A stretch of 64,000 nucleotides of DNA from Clostridia bacterium (GTDB lineage: Bacteria > Bacillota > Clostridia > Lachnospirales > Lachnospiraceae), in assembly GCA_910575725.1 (NCBI GenBank), contig CAJTFE010000005.1, positions 120,345 to 184,344 of the forward strand. The letters are read 5' to 3'. Under the pieces are notes generated by a model, which was not told the DNA's origin, did not search any database, and saw nothing but the letters and a program-made list of their open reading frames with translations. The position numbers and the translations under genes were made by a program. Below, piece after piece: positions 53,794 through 61,922 of the stretch (positions are counted from its first letter, which is position 1; every line of letters starts with the position of its first letter).

Positions 53794-54138
53794 ATGGACG
53801 ACTTATTAAAACAGATTGGAAACCGGATACTGCATCGCAGGAAACAGCTCCGCATGACACAGGAAGAACTGTCTGAAAAGGCAGGTATCACCCCCCAGAC
53901 CGTTTCTTCCGCAGAACTTGGCAAAAAAGCACTGCGCCCGGAAAATATCATCCGGGTCTGTTCCGCACTGGATATCAGCACCGATTACCTGCTTCTCGGA
54001 GAAGTGAATGCCAGCGACCACTGGACCCTGATTTCCAGAATCTCAAATCTGCATCCCGCACAATACCGTCATCTCGAAGATATTATCAACAGCTTTATCT
54101 CCGCTTTAGAGGTACGGGAAACACAGAAAAGAAAATAA
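53794..54138 (+). CDS. XRE-family transcriptional regulator
   Basis: 114 residues with TTGGAGGTGA before the ATG. HTH_3 domain at ~5-65: RILHRRKQLRMTQEELSEKAGITPQTVSSAELGKKALRPENIIRVCSALDISTDYLLLG. The short C-terminal part (LHPAQYRHLEDIINSFISAL) is a helical dimerisation tail as in phage- and element-type repressors. Its target is not obvious. Confidence 0.88.
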   Translation: MDDLLKQIGNRILHRRKQLRMTQEELSEKAGITPQTVSSAELGKKALRPENIIRVCSALDISTDYLLLGEVNASDHWTLISRISNLHPAQYRHLEDIINSFISALEVRETQKRK

Positions 54139-54153
54139 TTCTCCCCATGTTAA

Positions 54154-54786
54154 TCAGTTACTCCGAAATGCTGACATGGTATCTGCAATCAGTGCTCGTG
54201 TTGCCTGATCCATCTCTTTTGGCGGATACTCTCCATCCGGCTTCTTCTCCGGCTTGAAAGCGCCCTGTTTCCATATAGTTTCACTTTTTATCTCTGTTTT
54301 ATCCTCTGTCTGCCTGACATTTTCTTTCTGGCTCAGAATCTCCGCAACGATTTCTTCGATTGCCGCCCTGTCTACGGTCTGGGGAATGGCAATATCCGGT
54401 GTTTCCGGGCAGTTGATATAGTGGAGGACCGCATTCACAAGAAACTGTGCTTTGCTGCGCAGCCCCTGTTTTTCCAGCAGACGAATCACGGCGTCATGGG
54501 CCGGATCATTTTCATTAAATTTGATACTGAACCGCTCCCGGTCTTTCTTTGACAGGACAAAAACAGGAATAACCAATCCAAACTGATTTTTTATCATTTC
54601 CTCAATCTTGTCCGTAAGCTTCCTTATATTATCTTCATCACTGGAAAAAATCACATTGCCGCTGTTCAGATATGTTTTTACTTCTACAAAAGCAAGTGTT
54701 TCAAATCCCTTCTTTAATTCTGCCATTGGCACTTTATTTTTTCCACTTATATTGATACCCCTTAATAAAGCAATATATCTTTTCAT
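54154..54786 (-). CDS. Chimeric protein: DUF1697 start joined to a ParR-like DNA-binding end
   Basis: 210 residues from ATG 54786. Residues 1-~80 (RYIALLRGINISGKNKVPM; VEVKTYLNSGNVIFSSDE; EEMIKNQFGLVIPVFVLS) are the first half of a DUF1697 protein. From ~81 (KKDRERFSIKFNENDPAHDA, then GLRSKAQFLVNAVLHYINCPETPDI) the sequence is like mobile-element ParR/ribbon-helix-helix proteins that bind plasmid or element DNA. The remaining tail is polar. The frame is open across the joint near 54545. Confidence 0.7.
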   Translation of the reverse strand: MKRYIALLRGINISGKNKVPMAELKKGFETLAFVEVKTYLNSGNVIFSSDEDNIRKLTDKIEEMIKNQFGLVIPVFVLSKKDRERFSIKFNENDPAHDAVIRLLEKQGLRSKAQFLVNAVLHYINCPETPDIAIPQTVDRAAIEEIVAEILSQKENVRQTEDKTEIKSETIWKQGAFKPEKKPDGEYPPKEMDQATRALIADTMSAFRSN

Positions 54787-55003
54787 ATCCGCCCCTGCTG
54801 TCACTTCTTGATTTATTTATTCATCAATTCAAACGCTTTTTCAAATGAGATACATTCTGTATATCTTCCATTCCACATGAATCAACAACCAAAAGTACCA
54901 TTCTATTTTCTCCTATTCATTTAGACAATACCTGTTCAGACATTAAATCCTGCTTGTTATACACAGTTTGTCATAAAATGGCTCTGCAACTTTCATATTC
55001 CTG

Positions 55004-55432
55004 CTATGATGGTATACGCTTTCTGAGATTGATAAGGCGAAATACATCATCCATAATTTCTCTATCCCGCACATCCAGCATCAACCATTTCTGTCCATTT
55101 CCGGTTTTTGTGTTTTTGAATACTGTCTGCACATAGTCGGAACATTGCGGCATAAGAAACTCTGCCTCCGTAAATTCACGACTTCCTACAACCACGAGAG
55201 CGATAAAATAGCCCTGCATCGGATAGAGAGTACAAAGAGACGTTCCGTCTTTTTTATACTTAATATTCCAGCCTGCCTGCATAGAACAACGGCTGTGTTC
55301 CATGCAGGGCCTGACCCGATAGGTGGACTGAATACGGTTATTAAAATCTGTCCATAATGAATTGTTAATGTATTCTGTGACTTGCTCCAGTGATGGGGAT
55401 TTTTCCTTTGAATATAGCGCATTCCAATCCAT
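55004..55432 (-). CDS. DUF3788-family protein
   Basis: 142 residues, GGAGG upstream. The family pattern YINNSLWTDFNNRIQSTYRV, CSMQAGWNIKYKKDGTSLCTLYP and KWLMLDVRDREIMDDVFRLINLRK is clear. Small soluble protein of unknown role, often near AraC regulators. Lies 13 bp downstream of the AraC gene on the same strand, so co-transcribed. Confidence 0.85.
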   Translation of the reverse strand: MDWNALYSKEKSPSLEQVTEYINNSLWTDFNNRIQSTYRVRPCMEHSRCSMQAGWNIKYKKDGTSLCTLYPMQGYFIALVVVGSREFTEAEFLMPQCSDYVQTVFKNTKTGNGQKWLMLDVRDREIMDDVFRLINLRKRIPS

Positions 55433-55445
55433 TCTGAACTCCTCC

Positions 55446-56375
55446 TTAGCCTTTATTTTTCAGCGGCAGGGGCTTGACCCAAATTTCCATACAGGCCATC
55501 CCCTCCAGGTCACGGTAATATTTCTCTGCTGAGAAAGGCTCCGTGGTTAAATTGTGGCGGGGCAGCCAGATACCAAAAAGATATTTGCCGGCCTGATCTA
55601 AAGCAGCCGTTACCAAATCCTCAAAATTTTCTGCTTCGACTCTGCAAACGATGTATTCTCCTGCCGGGAGTTCTCTCTTAACAAAACCATCCTGCAGCCG
55701 GTCCGGAATATTTTGAACAAGGCCGCCTGCAAAATAAGTGAAAAGGTTTTGTGCAGTACCTTCCCCATGGGACATTCCCATTTCTACAGCAGTATTTAGA
55801 TTGGCTGCGATGGAAGCCTTCTCCATGTGATAACGTTTCCAAAGTTGTCCTGGTACATCTACACCTGTGCTTTCACCAGCCGGCATTTGTTCGGAGATAC
55901 GGACTTCCGTTTCCAGGCCAAGGTAAATTTCCGGTTTTTCCAATGTCCTTCTCTGGATTTCCAGGACGATATTTCCCGCCACCAGCGGAACCCCCTCGTC
56001 TACTAAAACATAATTCATGGAAACTTCCGGCCTGGCGAATGTGTTGAGCATTGGCAAATCCCTCCTGTAGCTTTCAGGTGTAATCCCATAGGTTTCCTTG
56101 AAAGCCCGTGTAAAATTGCCGTGGCTTAAAAAGCCATAGTCCAAGGCAACGTCAAGAATCCTCTGGTCGGTATTTTTTAGATTTTCAATAACCTTTGCCA
56201 AACGGCGTAGCTTCACATATTCCTGAACCGGTTTGTTTACCAGCCTTTTGAATAATCGCTGAAAATAAAAGGGGGACAGACCGACAGTATTGGCCAGTTC
56301 TTCCGTTGAAATTTCTTTTGTCAGGTGTTCCTCGATAAAAGTCAGGGATTGTTCGATTGCTTCATATGCGTGCAT
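55446..56375 (-). CDS. AraC-family regulator with GyrI-like effector domain
   Basis: 309 residues. AraC HTH pair in residues 8-105 (STEELANTVGLSPFYFQRLFKRL; ILDVALDYGFLSHGNFTRAFKETYGITPESYRRDL). The C-terminal ~190 residues (EKPEIYLGLETEVRISEQ; QDGFVKRELPAGEYIVCRVEAENF; MACMEIWVKPL) form a GyrI-like ligand domain. AGGAGG upstream. Third such regulator in the window. The DUF3788 gene follows. Confidence 0.88.
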   Translation of the reverse strand: MHAYEAIEQSLTFIEEHLTKEISTEELANTVGLSPFYFQRLFKRLVNKPVQEYVKLRRLAKVIENLKNTDQRILDVALDYGFLSHGNFTRAFKETYGITPESYRRDLPMLNTFARPEVSMNYVLVDEGVPLVAGNIVLEIQRRTLEKPEIYLGLETEVRISEQMPAGESTGVDVPGQLWKRYHMEKASIAANLNTAVEMGMSHGEGTAQNLFTYFAGGLVQNIPDRLQDGFVKRELPAGEYIVCRVEAENFEDLVTAALDQAGKYLFGIWLPRHNLTTEPFSAEKYYRDLEGMACMEIWVKPLPLKNKG

Positions 56376-56414
56376 TGCGGCACCTCCTTAAGTTGATGAT
56401 CAAATTTTATCATT

Positions 56415-56898
56415 TTATTTTTTGCCGGGCTTTTCACGCAATGCGCTTTTTGATTTGGAAATTTCAATATAATCAGTCTTAATCATACCATACAAATAGT
56501 AATCGCAGTATGTGTTTACCATTTTATCTTCACGGATAAGTCCCTCACGCTTGAAGCCTGCTTTTTCCAAGGTTTTACAGGATACAATATTTTGTGTGTG
56601 AACATCAGCCCATAAACGCTGTAATTCCGTTTCTTCAAAGCAGAAGGTAACTGCTCTCACCAGCGCTTCTGTCATAAGCCGTTTGCCCTGGCAGGCAGGT
56701 GAAAGGCGAAATGCCACTTTTGCCATGCGGTAATTTCAATGAGATATACCCACATATCGCCAATAACTTTATGATCCTGCTTATGGATAATTCCCCAATG
56801 AAAACTTTTCGCAGGTTTCTCTTGCTTTTGGATAAGTAATTCCGGGTTTAAGTCACTTTTCCCGGAGCGTTTGCCCCAATACTGATAAACAGAGCTGT
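56415..56898 (-). pseudogene. GNAT acetyltransferase with frameshift and missing start
   Basis: Read from 56898 the frame begins YQYWGKRSGKSDLNPELL, IIHKQDHKVIGDMWVYLIE, then breaks near 56735. The next frame continues MAKVAFRLSPACQGKRLMTEAL (acetyl-CoA loop), LWADVHTQNIVSCKTLEKAGF and ends. This is a RimJ-type acetyltransferase lacking its first ~40 residues and with one frameshift. It joins the end of a TrmO gene directly upstream. Confidence 0.7.
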
Positions 56899-56905
56899 CA
56901 CCCCT

Positions 56906-57103
56906 TTAAAAGTTAAACACTTGTCCCCAATCAAAACAGCCGGATACTTCTGTGCTTTTCGGCCATTCGCTGCACCATGCGGGAACACCGGGTGTTTCAA
57001 CCCTGTCAAAACTCGGTGTATAGGGCTTGATGTCCAGTACAGGCGTATTGTCATCCGCATCAATGAACACAACACGAATCATGCCGCTGATGAAATCAAC
57101 TTA
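56906..57103 (-). pseudogene. TrmO (UPF0066 tRNA methyltransferase) C-terminal fragment
   Basis: In a frame not opened by its own start: DNTPVLDIKPYTPSFDRVETPG, VPAWCSEWPKSTEVSGCFDW, then GQVFNF stop at 56906. DIKPY is the conserved motif of TrmO/TsaA-like methyltransferases that modify t6A37 of tRNA. Only the last ~50-65 residues are left. The DNA upstream (57100-57340) has no recognised gene, apart from a short plus-strand frame SKAETCASLSAILPQVKD of mobile-element flavour. Confidence 0.6.
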
Positions 57104-57342
57104 ATCTATCAGTTTGGGGAGCAGAGCAAAGCGGAAACGTGCGCCAGTCTGTCCGCTATTCTTCCGCAGGTAAAAGACAGCAATACAAAGCAGATAGCTT
57201 CAGAACGAGAGCCGACAGCATAACAGGCAACAAGGCAAGATTAAGCGGAGGGAGGAAGAAATTTAATGAAAATGTGATAGAAATATAGGCGTGATTGTGG
57301 TAGTATCTTAATTGAATAAATCGTAGCTTATGGAGGTACATT

Positions 57343-57810
57343 ATGAAAATTAAAAAAATGCTTGCTGCAGGAATGCTTGCTGTTTGTTTAATGACAGGTT
57401 GTGCAAATCCAATGGTTGCCATATATGACAACGATATAAAAATAGCAAGTAATACAAATTCATATAACCTTAATAATTATGAACAGACAGCAGAGGACGG
57501 ACATTTTACGGCAAGCGTTGAAAAAATGGAGGGTATGGACACCATATGGGTTTTTGACGCAGAGGAAGATAAATCTTTAGATATAACATACACAATAAAT
57601 GTTTTCTCTGGAAAGATGAAACTGGTATTGATAAATCCAAAGGGAGATGTTTCAATCATTGCTGAATGTGACACCGAAATGTCAGAGCCTGTTCAAAGCA
57701 CTTTGAATGTGGAAAGTGGAAACAATAGAATTAAGATAGTTGCGGGCGAGAACACAAAATTTGATATTGAAATTTCTATTCAGGAGGGGGAATTTAAGGA
57801 GTTAGGTTAA
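57343..57810 (+). CDS. Small lipoprotein
   Basis: 155 residues, GGAGG 8 bp upstream. Signal peptide II with lipobox VCLMTGCA, Cys near residue 25. The mature part has a beta-rich pattern (TITYTINVFSGKMKLVLINPKGDVSI-like strands and NRIKIVAGENTKFDIEISI), suggesting a small C2/Ig-like fold. No family recognised with certainty. Confidence 0.7.
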   Translation: MKIKKMLAAGMLAVCLMTGCANPMVAIYDNDIKIASNTNSYNLNNYEQTAEDGHFTASVEKMEGMDTIWVFDAEEDKSLDITYTINVFSGKMKLVLINPKGDVSIIAECDTEMSEPVQSTLNVESGNNRIKIVAGENTKFDIEISIQEGEFKELG

Positions 57811-57920
57811 ATATTAGAATAACTGTCAACTATTACCACAATCACAACTAAATAAGTAACACAGCGTCAGAGTGTATAGAAAAATCTATGCGCTCTATTT
57901 TATTGTAAAGGAGCAGATTT

Positions 57921-58175
57921 ATGAGCAAAGACAGCAAGGCACAGCATAGAGCCACCCGACAGCACCCACCCACAAAAATTATCGTGGAAAGGCACTATGT
58001 AGGCACTGAAAAAATGGAAACGGTATTCAAGCGGATAGTCGGGGAACAAATAACAAAAAGGGTTAAGGAGATAGCGGAAAACAGCATAAGTGAGATACAT
58101 CAGCTTCCATTCTTAAAGAGAACATCTCATTTCAGTTTTTCAGCAATCACACAATTCTCCTTTTTTCCGAAATAG
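57921..58175 (+). pseudogene. Small mobile-element ORF with lost end
   Basis: The start MSKDSKAQHRATRQHPPTK and HYVGTEKMETVFKRIVGEQI are those of a small ORF carried by clostridial conjugative elements just upstream of the recombinase genes. From about codon 60 the frame runs through the reversed 3' end of the pyridoxamine-oxidase-like gene (HFSFSAITQFSFFPK), so its own end is gone. AAAGGAG lies upstream. Confidence 0.55.
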
Positions 58176-58423
58176 CCCAGGCTGACGCCTCTCCCATGTG
58201 CTGTAAACCACTGGCCGGCGATTGCTACAACAGGATTCTCTTTTATATGTTTTATTTTATTGGAGAGTGCATGGGTAATGATATAAAATGAACCATTTTC
58301 GTAATAGGCATTTACATATCGCACATAAGGCGTTGCGTTTTCCGTTGTTGCCAATGAGATAATGGTATCTTTCCCGAAACGTTCCATCATGATCTGTTCT
58401 GCTTCGCAACTAAATTGTTTCAT
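58127..58423 (-). CDS. Pyridoxamine 5'-phosphate oxidase-like protein, short at its end
   Basis: 98 residues from ATG 58423. It begins SCEAEQIMMERFGKDTIISLATTE and has YVRYVNAYYENGSFYIITHALSNKIKHIKENPVVAIAG (FMN-binding split barrel) and GRGVSLGYFGKKEN. The usual ~40 further residues are absent; the stop comes where the gene meets the mobile-element ORF at ~58126. It may bind flavin or heme weakly, or be inactive. Confidence 0.7.
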   Translation of the reverse strand: MKQFSCEAEQIMMERFGKDTIISLATTENATPYVRYVNAYYENGSFYIITHALSNKIKHIKENPVVAIAGQWFTAHGRGVSLGYFGKKENCVIAEKLK

Positions 58424-58503
58424 GAAATCATTCTCCCTCTGAAACATGGTTTACCCCTGTTTAAAGTTCCTACAAGCCGTAAGTTGTCAAACGGATATGC
58501 AGT

Positions 58504-58836
58504 CTATCCCCTCAGATTTTTTAGGGCGTCCGGATTATTTGAGATGATCTCTCCAACCGTCTGACAGCTTTCCATGTCTGGGCAGTCACCACATGTTTCC
58601 ACATCTTTTTTCAATGCACACTGACGAATTCCGCAAAGACTATCGCAGAATACAGTTTTCGCTCCATCGACACGACATCCTTCACAATTGATATGTTCAG
58701 GCAGAATGGGTGCATTATTTAACTCGGCCCATAGTTTTGCAGTTTTCTCACGCAACGCCTGGTCGTCATTGATTGTCGCGAGATATGCATCGCATTTCCC
58801 ACAATCCAGCCCACAGTATGCAATCATATTCCTCAT
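58504..58836 (-). CDS. DUF3795-family protein
   Basis: 110 residues, AGGAGG upstream. MIAYCGLDCGKCDAYLATI, then LPEHINCEGCRVDGAKTVFC and CGIRQCALKKDVETCGDCPD are the Cys pairs of DUF3795, thought to bind metal. Complete in length for the family. Function unknown. Confidence 0.85.
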   Translation of the reverse strand: MRNMIAYCGLDCGKCDAYLATINDDQALREKTAKLWAELNNAPILPEHINCEGCRVDGAKTVFCDSLCGIRQCALKKDVETCGDCPDMESCQTVGEIISNNPDALKNLRG

Positions 58837-58863
58837 GGTTATGTACCTCCTAAAAATCCTAAT

Positions 58864-59028
58864 TTAGCGTTTCCCCGTCTTAATAAATTCTATCAGCTTT
58901 TCCACATCGTCAAAATCATCATAATCGCCAATAATTCCTTTACGATGATACAGGATTCCTCTCTTTTCATTTTCCGAACACAGGCAACAGGCAAGCCCAC
59001 ACCTTGCGATTCCTAATTCTCGTTTCAT
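58864..59028 (-). pseudogene. DUF3795-like remnant with frameshift
   Basis: ATG 59028 opens MKRELGIARCGLACCLCSENEKR, then the frame breaks and the other frame gives YHRKGIIGDYDDFDDVEKLI and EFIKTGKR to a stop at 58864. The two pieces are too short for a full gene, so there is an internal deletion as in other genes nearby. Confidence 0.55.
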
Positions 59029-59056
59029 TCTTTCCCTTCCTCAACTCTCGATCTGT

Positions 59057-59539
59057 TTATTGGCCCGCCATGCACTCACTATCCAGAAGTTTCATTAAGT
59101 CCTCCACGGAAGCGTCCATTTTCACAGAGATCTCCTCCATCGTCATGCCGGAAGCAAGAAAACGCTTTATCACCATTTTCATATCCTCACCGACCTCTAT
59201 GATATGCCCGTCCGGATCATAAAAACGAATCACCCGCTGGCCCCAGCTATGTTCGATCACTTCTCCCAGGTATTCCATGTCCGGGTATTCTTCCAGCCTG
59301 CGCAGAAATCCGTCAAAGTCCTGTTCCTCAAAGACGATTTCCGCATTGTTGGATTTTTTTAATACCTTTTCTTTTGGCAGATTCACAAGCAAGTCAAAAT
59401 CCTGCTGCAATGCCAGACCGCAGGTAAAAGCGATATTCCTTCCGTAGTCCTGAAATACTTCCAGTCCAAACAAATCCTCATAAAATTTTCTTGCAGCGTT
59501 TATGTCGGCCACCGCTATCACCGTACATGTGTACTTCAT
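59057..59539 (-). CDS. VOC-family protein (glyoxalase/bleomycin-resistance-like)
   Basis: 160 residues. The VOC beta-alpha-beta-beta-beta units are clear: VIAVADINAARKFYEDLFGLEVFQDYG and VFEEQDFDGFLRRL, and FYDPDGHIIEVGE near 117. An extra C-terminal helical part (SGMTMEEISVKMDASVEDLMKLL) follows, seen in some clostridial members. Metal- or ligand-binding fold with unknown substrate. Confidence 0.85.
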   Translation of the reverse strand: MKYTCTVIAVADINAARKFYEDLFGLEVFQDYGRNIAFTCGLALQQDFDLLVNLPKEKVLKKSNNAEIVFEEQDFDGFLRRLEEYPDMEYLGEVIEHSWGQRVIRFYDPDGHIIEVGEDMKMVIKRFLASGMTMEEISVKMDASVEDLMKLLDSECMAGQ

Positions 59540-59624
59540 GGAACGATTCCTTTCCCCTTTATTTTTTCTGTTCCTCTTTTACTATTGTCTGATTCAGATA
59601 AAAATAAGTACTGTACTCTGATTG

Positions 59625-60173
59625 TCACTTTTTCCTGCGCAGCTTCAGGTCAACCTTTCTACGGGATGCAATCTCCGAAAGCACCTCTGCTGCAAAAGCG
59701 CTTTTCTCTTTGAGCGTAAGGATCTCCATATCCGGTCTGCTCTCAATTTCCCTGAGCGCCTCCTTAAGTTCCTGCAGATTCAAAAGGTTTACCGCAACGC
59801 AAAAAAGGGTCTTTTTACGGCCGTCATTATAGCCGGACAATAAAATATCCAGTATTTTTATTTTTTCCATCTGCTCTGTATTATAGGCTTCGGCCCCAAA
59901 CTGCCGGATCTTTTCCAGATCAACCCTTCGGTTGCGATGTGTAATAAAGGAATCAAAATCATCAATATGCTCATATTTTTCACATGGGTACTCCCTGCAT
60001 TGACAGCAGTATTCTACTCCTCTGTGCTCCATGCTGCACCTTGCGATCCTGCACGACTGATTTCCTTCCCCTCCACCGCAGCCGGGGCAGTTTTTGTTCA
60101 AAAACATAGGGCAAAGTCCACAATTCAGACCACAAAGGGACAAGAACTGATTTTGTCGGTTAAATCCTTTCAT
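59625..60173 (-). CDS. DUF3795-family protein, long form
   Basis: 182 residues from ATG 60173 (GGGAGG just ahead). CGLNCGLCPMFLNKNCPGCGGG and CRIARCSMEHRGVEYCCQCREYPC are the metal-binding Cys set; the rest is helical (YDDF-like HIDDFDSFITHRNR; LLNLQELKEALREIES). Third intact DUF3795 protein in this window. Confidence 0.82.
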   Translation of the reverse strand: MKGFNRQNQFLSLCGLNCGLCPMFLNKNCPGCGGGEGNQSCRIARCSMEHRGVEYCCQCREYPCEKYEHIDDFDSFITHRNRRVDLEKIRQFGAEAYNTEQMEKIKILDILLSGYNDGRKKTLFCVAVNLLNLQELKEALREIESRPDMEILTLKEKSAFAAEVLSEIASRRKVDLKLRRKK

Positions 60174-60321
60174 CATACCTCCCAAACAGCCTGCCTGTAC
60201 CTGATTTGACAAGCAACGACTGAATCCTCTCTGGTAAACAAAAATATAGGAAATTATATCATTGTCTATGGAATTTCACAACCAAAATGGTATAAGTGGT
60301 CAAATGAAAAATACTGGAAAG

Positions 60322-60353
60322 AAAAATAAGATTGCAGGTTCCAACCAACAATC
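60322..60353 (-). terminator. Intrinsic terminator of the 401-aa gene
   Basis: Minus strand: imperfect stem GATTG..GGTT / AACC..CAATC (60353-60330) followed by TTATTTTT. About 10 bp after the stop codon. Confidence 0.65.
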
Positions 60354-60364
60354 TTTTCTATCGT

Positions 60365-61570
60365 TTATAGAGCCTCCATATCAAACAGGCTTAATTGTAC
60401 CGGCTGCTCTTTTTTCTCCTTTTCTTTTAGCAGATGCATCTGTTCCAGTTCTGCTATCCTCTCTGGACCCAGCCATTTATCTGCATGGCGCCGGTCTGTG
60501 CTGTGTTCCTCCAGGCTCTCATATCCGTTCTCCAACACTTTCTTTTCCAGGCACCTGACTGCGGCCTCCCGTGACTGCCGCCGTCTCTCCCTTTTATTCT
60601 CTGAATCCCGTTTTTCCATGTCGGAAGCATGCACAATCTGGATTCCGTTCCGGATATCTTCCAGGTCCTGCATCAGATTCCGGCTCTCCCTGCGCTCTGC
60701 ACGGACGTTCTGGATCTCAAAGGAAAAATACCGGCCGTGGTATTCAGAGAAAAAGAGTTCCGTAAAATAGTGGTTCCTCACTCTCTCCTTTATCCTGTCC
60801 TGGCAGAGCCTGGCACATATCTCGCAGATATCCATGCTTACCGGATGGTCAAAGAGCTTTTTCCCTTTGATAATCTGGGTATCCACCTGCCCTTCAAACA
60901 GTGTGCCGCTTAGGTCATTTCTAAGATAGGAAATTTTTATATCATAAAATACATTTCCCCTTTTCTTATCCAGCTCATGCCCCAGGACCGGGCACATCCC
61001 TGCACATCTGTTCCGTCCGCAGTCATAAGGGTCATAGTTCATCTCCCATTCCAGTGTATCCCGGTTGAACCGCATATGCTCCCGGCAGACACGTCCTTTC
61101 TTCTGCAGTCCGAAACTGATCTCCTGCCTTCGTATCTCATCGTCATGCAGTTTCAGGATATGCTCCACACTCCCCTCATAACAGTATTCTTCCTCCGTCA
61201 TATGGACCTCGCAGTCATACCGGAGTATGCCATGCTCCTGGAGATATTCATGTTTCAGCTTACATTCTTTCTTTTCATAAGGGCAGTGGATGGTAGCCAT
61301 ATCATTTTCAAAAGTCCACTCAATCCCCATGTAGCTCATGTTGCTGTGGCACTGGAGCCCTTTGCACTGCAGGCCGCAGGGTGTCTTAAAAGTCTGCTCA
61401 AATATCCACCATTTTTCATAAGTAAAACCCCCATCATAATTATCAAGAGTCTTTTCCTGCCACATGGGTATGTCAACCCTTACATAGTCTGGATGGTGCT
61501 CTGCGCTATAACCTTCCTCCAGCAGCCGTTTTGTCAGAGCATTGTATTCCTCATATTCCTTTTCCCTCAT
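60365..61570 (-). CDS. Hypothetical mobile-element protein with a sliding-clamp-binding end
   Basis: 401 residues, AGGAGGAAC upstream. Cys-rich blocks (FKTPCGLQCKGLQC, CPYEKKECKLKHEYLQ, CGRNRCAGMC, ICEICARLCQDR) suggest several metal sites. The C-terminal helix is highly charged (EKRDSENKRERRRQSREAAV), and the protein ends in QLSLFDMEAL. QLSLF is the canonical beta-clamp-binding pentapeptide. No family recognised. Upstream is a tiny Cys-rich gene in the same transcript and beyond it a tyrosine recombinase, so this is probably element biology. Confidence 0.65.
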   Translation of the reverse strand: MREKEYEEYNALTKRLLEEGYSAEHHPDYVRVDIPMWQEKTLDNYDGGFTYEKWWIFEQTFKTPCGLQCKGLQCHSNMSYMGIEWTFENDMATIHCPYEKKECKLKHEYLQEHGILRYDCEVHMTEEEYCYEGSVEHILKLHDDEIRRQEISFGLQKKGRVCREHMRFNRDTLEWEMNYDPYDCGRNRCAGMCPVLGHELDKKRGNVFYDIKISYLRNDLSGTLFEGQVDTQIIKGKKLFDHPVSMDICEICARLCQDRIKERVRNHYFTELFFSEYHGRYFSFEIQNVRAERRESRNLMQDLEDIRNGIQIVHASDMEKRDSENKRERRRQSREAAVRCLEKKVLENGYESLEEHSTDRRHADKWLGPERIAELEQMHLLKEKEKKEQPVQLSLFDMEAL

Positions 61571-61581
61571 TTTGTTCCTCC

Positions 61582-61785
61582 TTATAATCCCTGGCAGGGA
61601 CGCATCCCAAAATAGTTTTCCATGCGGTCCCGCAGCCTTTCTGCCGACATATCATATTCTCCGGCAATACAGGATTCACAGCACGGGTATTTGTACGCCA
61701 GGGTTTTCGATAACCGGGCATCCCAGCTGTTTAACTGTCTGCCACATTTGTTACAGTCCTGATCCAGCCATCTTACTTTCTGCAG
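61582..61785 (-). CDS. Small zinc-binding protein with a CTG start
   Basis: 67 residues. The frame from a CTG at 61785, with GGTGGAG 6 bp upstream and a TGA immediately in front of it, reads QKVRWLDQDCNKCGRQLNSW, SKTLAYKYPCCESCIAGEYD, MSAERLRDRMENYFGMRPCQG. The CxxC...CCESC pattern is a four-Cys zinc ribbon. No ATG, GTG or TTG is available in frame upstream. The stop is 11 bp before the next gene's ATG. Reminiscent of small phage-type zinc proteins. Confidence 0.6.
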   Translation of the reverse strand: MQKVRWLDQDCNKCGRQLNSWDARLSKTLAYKYPCCESCIAGEYDMSAERLRDRMENYFGMRPCQGL

Positions 61786-61852
61786 TCACTCTCCACCTTT
61801 CTTTCTTGTGAATGTTGTTGTATCCTTATATGCCTTCCGGCTTTCAGGCAGC

Positions 61853-61922
61853 AAAAAAGCAGGAATGACTCTCTGATATTCCTGGCGTCCGTAGTTTCCT
61901 GTGAACTCGTGTCATTCCTGCT
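61853..61922 (-). promoter_or_regulatory. Structured leader with terminator-like stem
   Basis: Perfect 12-bp inverted repeat AGCAGGAATGAC / GTCATTCCTGCT (61858-61869 with 61911-61922), a 41-nt loop, and on the minus strand a run of six T residues directly after. CAGGAA recurs inside the loop. It lies ~70 bp upstream of the CTG-start gene, so it is either the terminator of an upstream transcript or an attenuator. Confidence 0.5.

Noticed and set aside
54805..55003. Minus-strand fragments MVLLVVDSCGMEDIQ and ECISFEKAFELMNK
   Set aside because: The pieces are in different frames and too short to name. Possibly another remnant, but not supportable.
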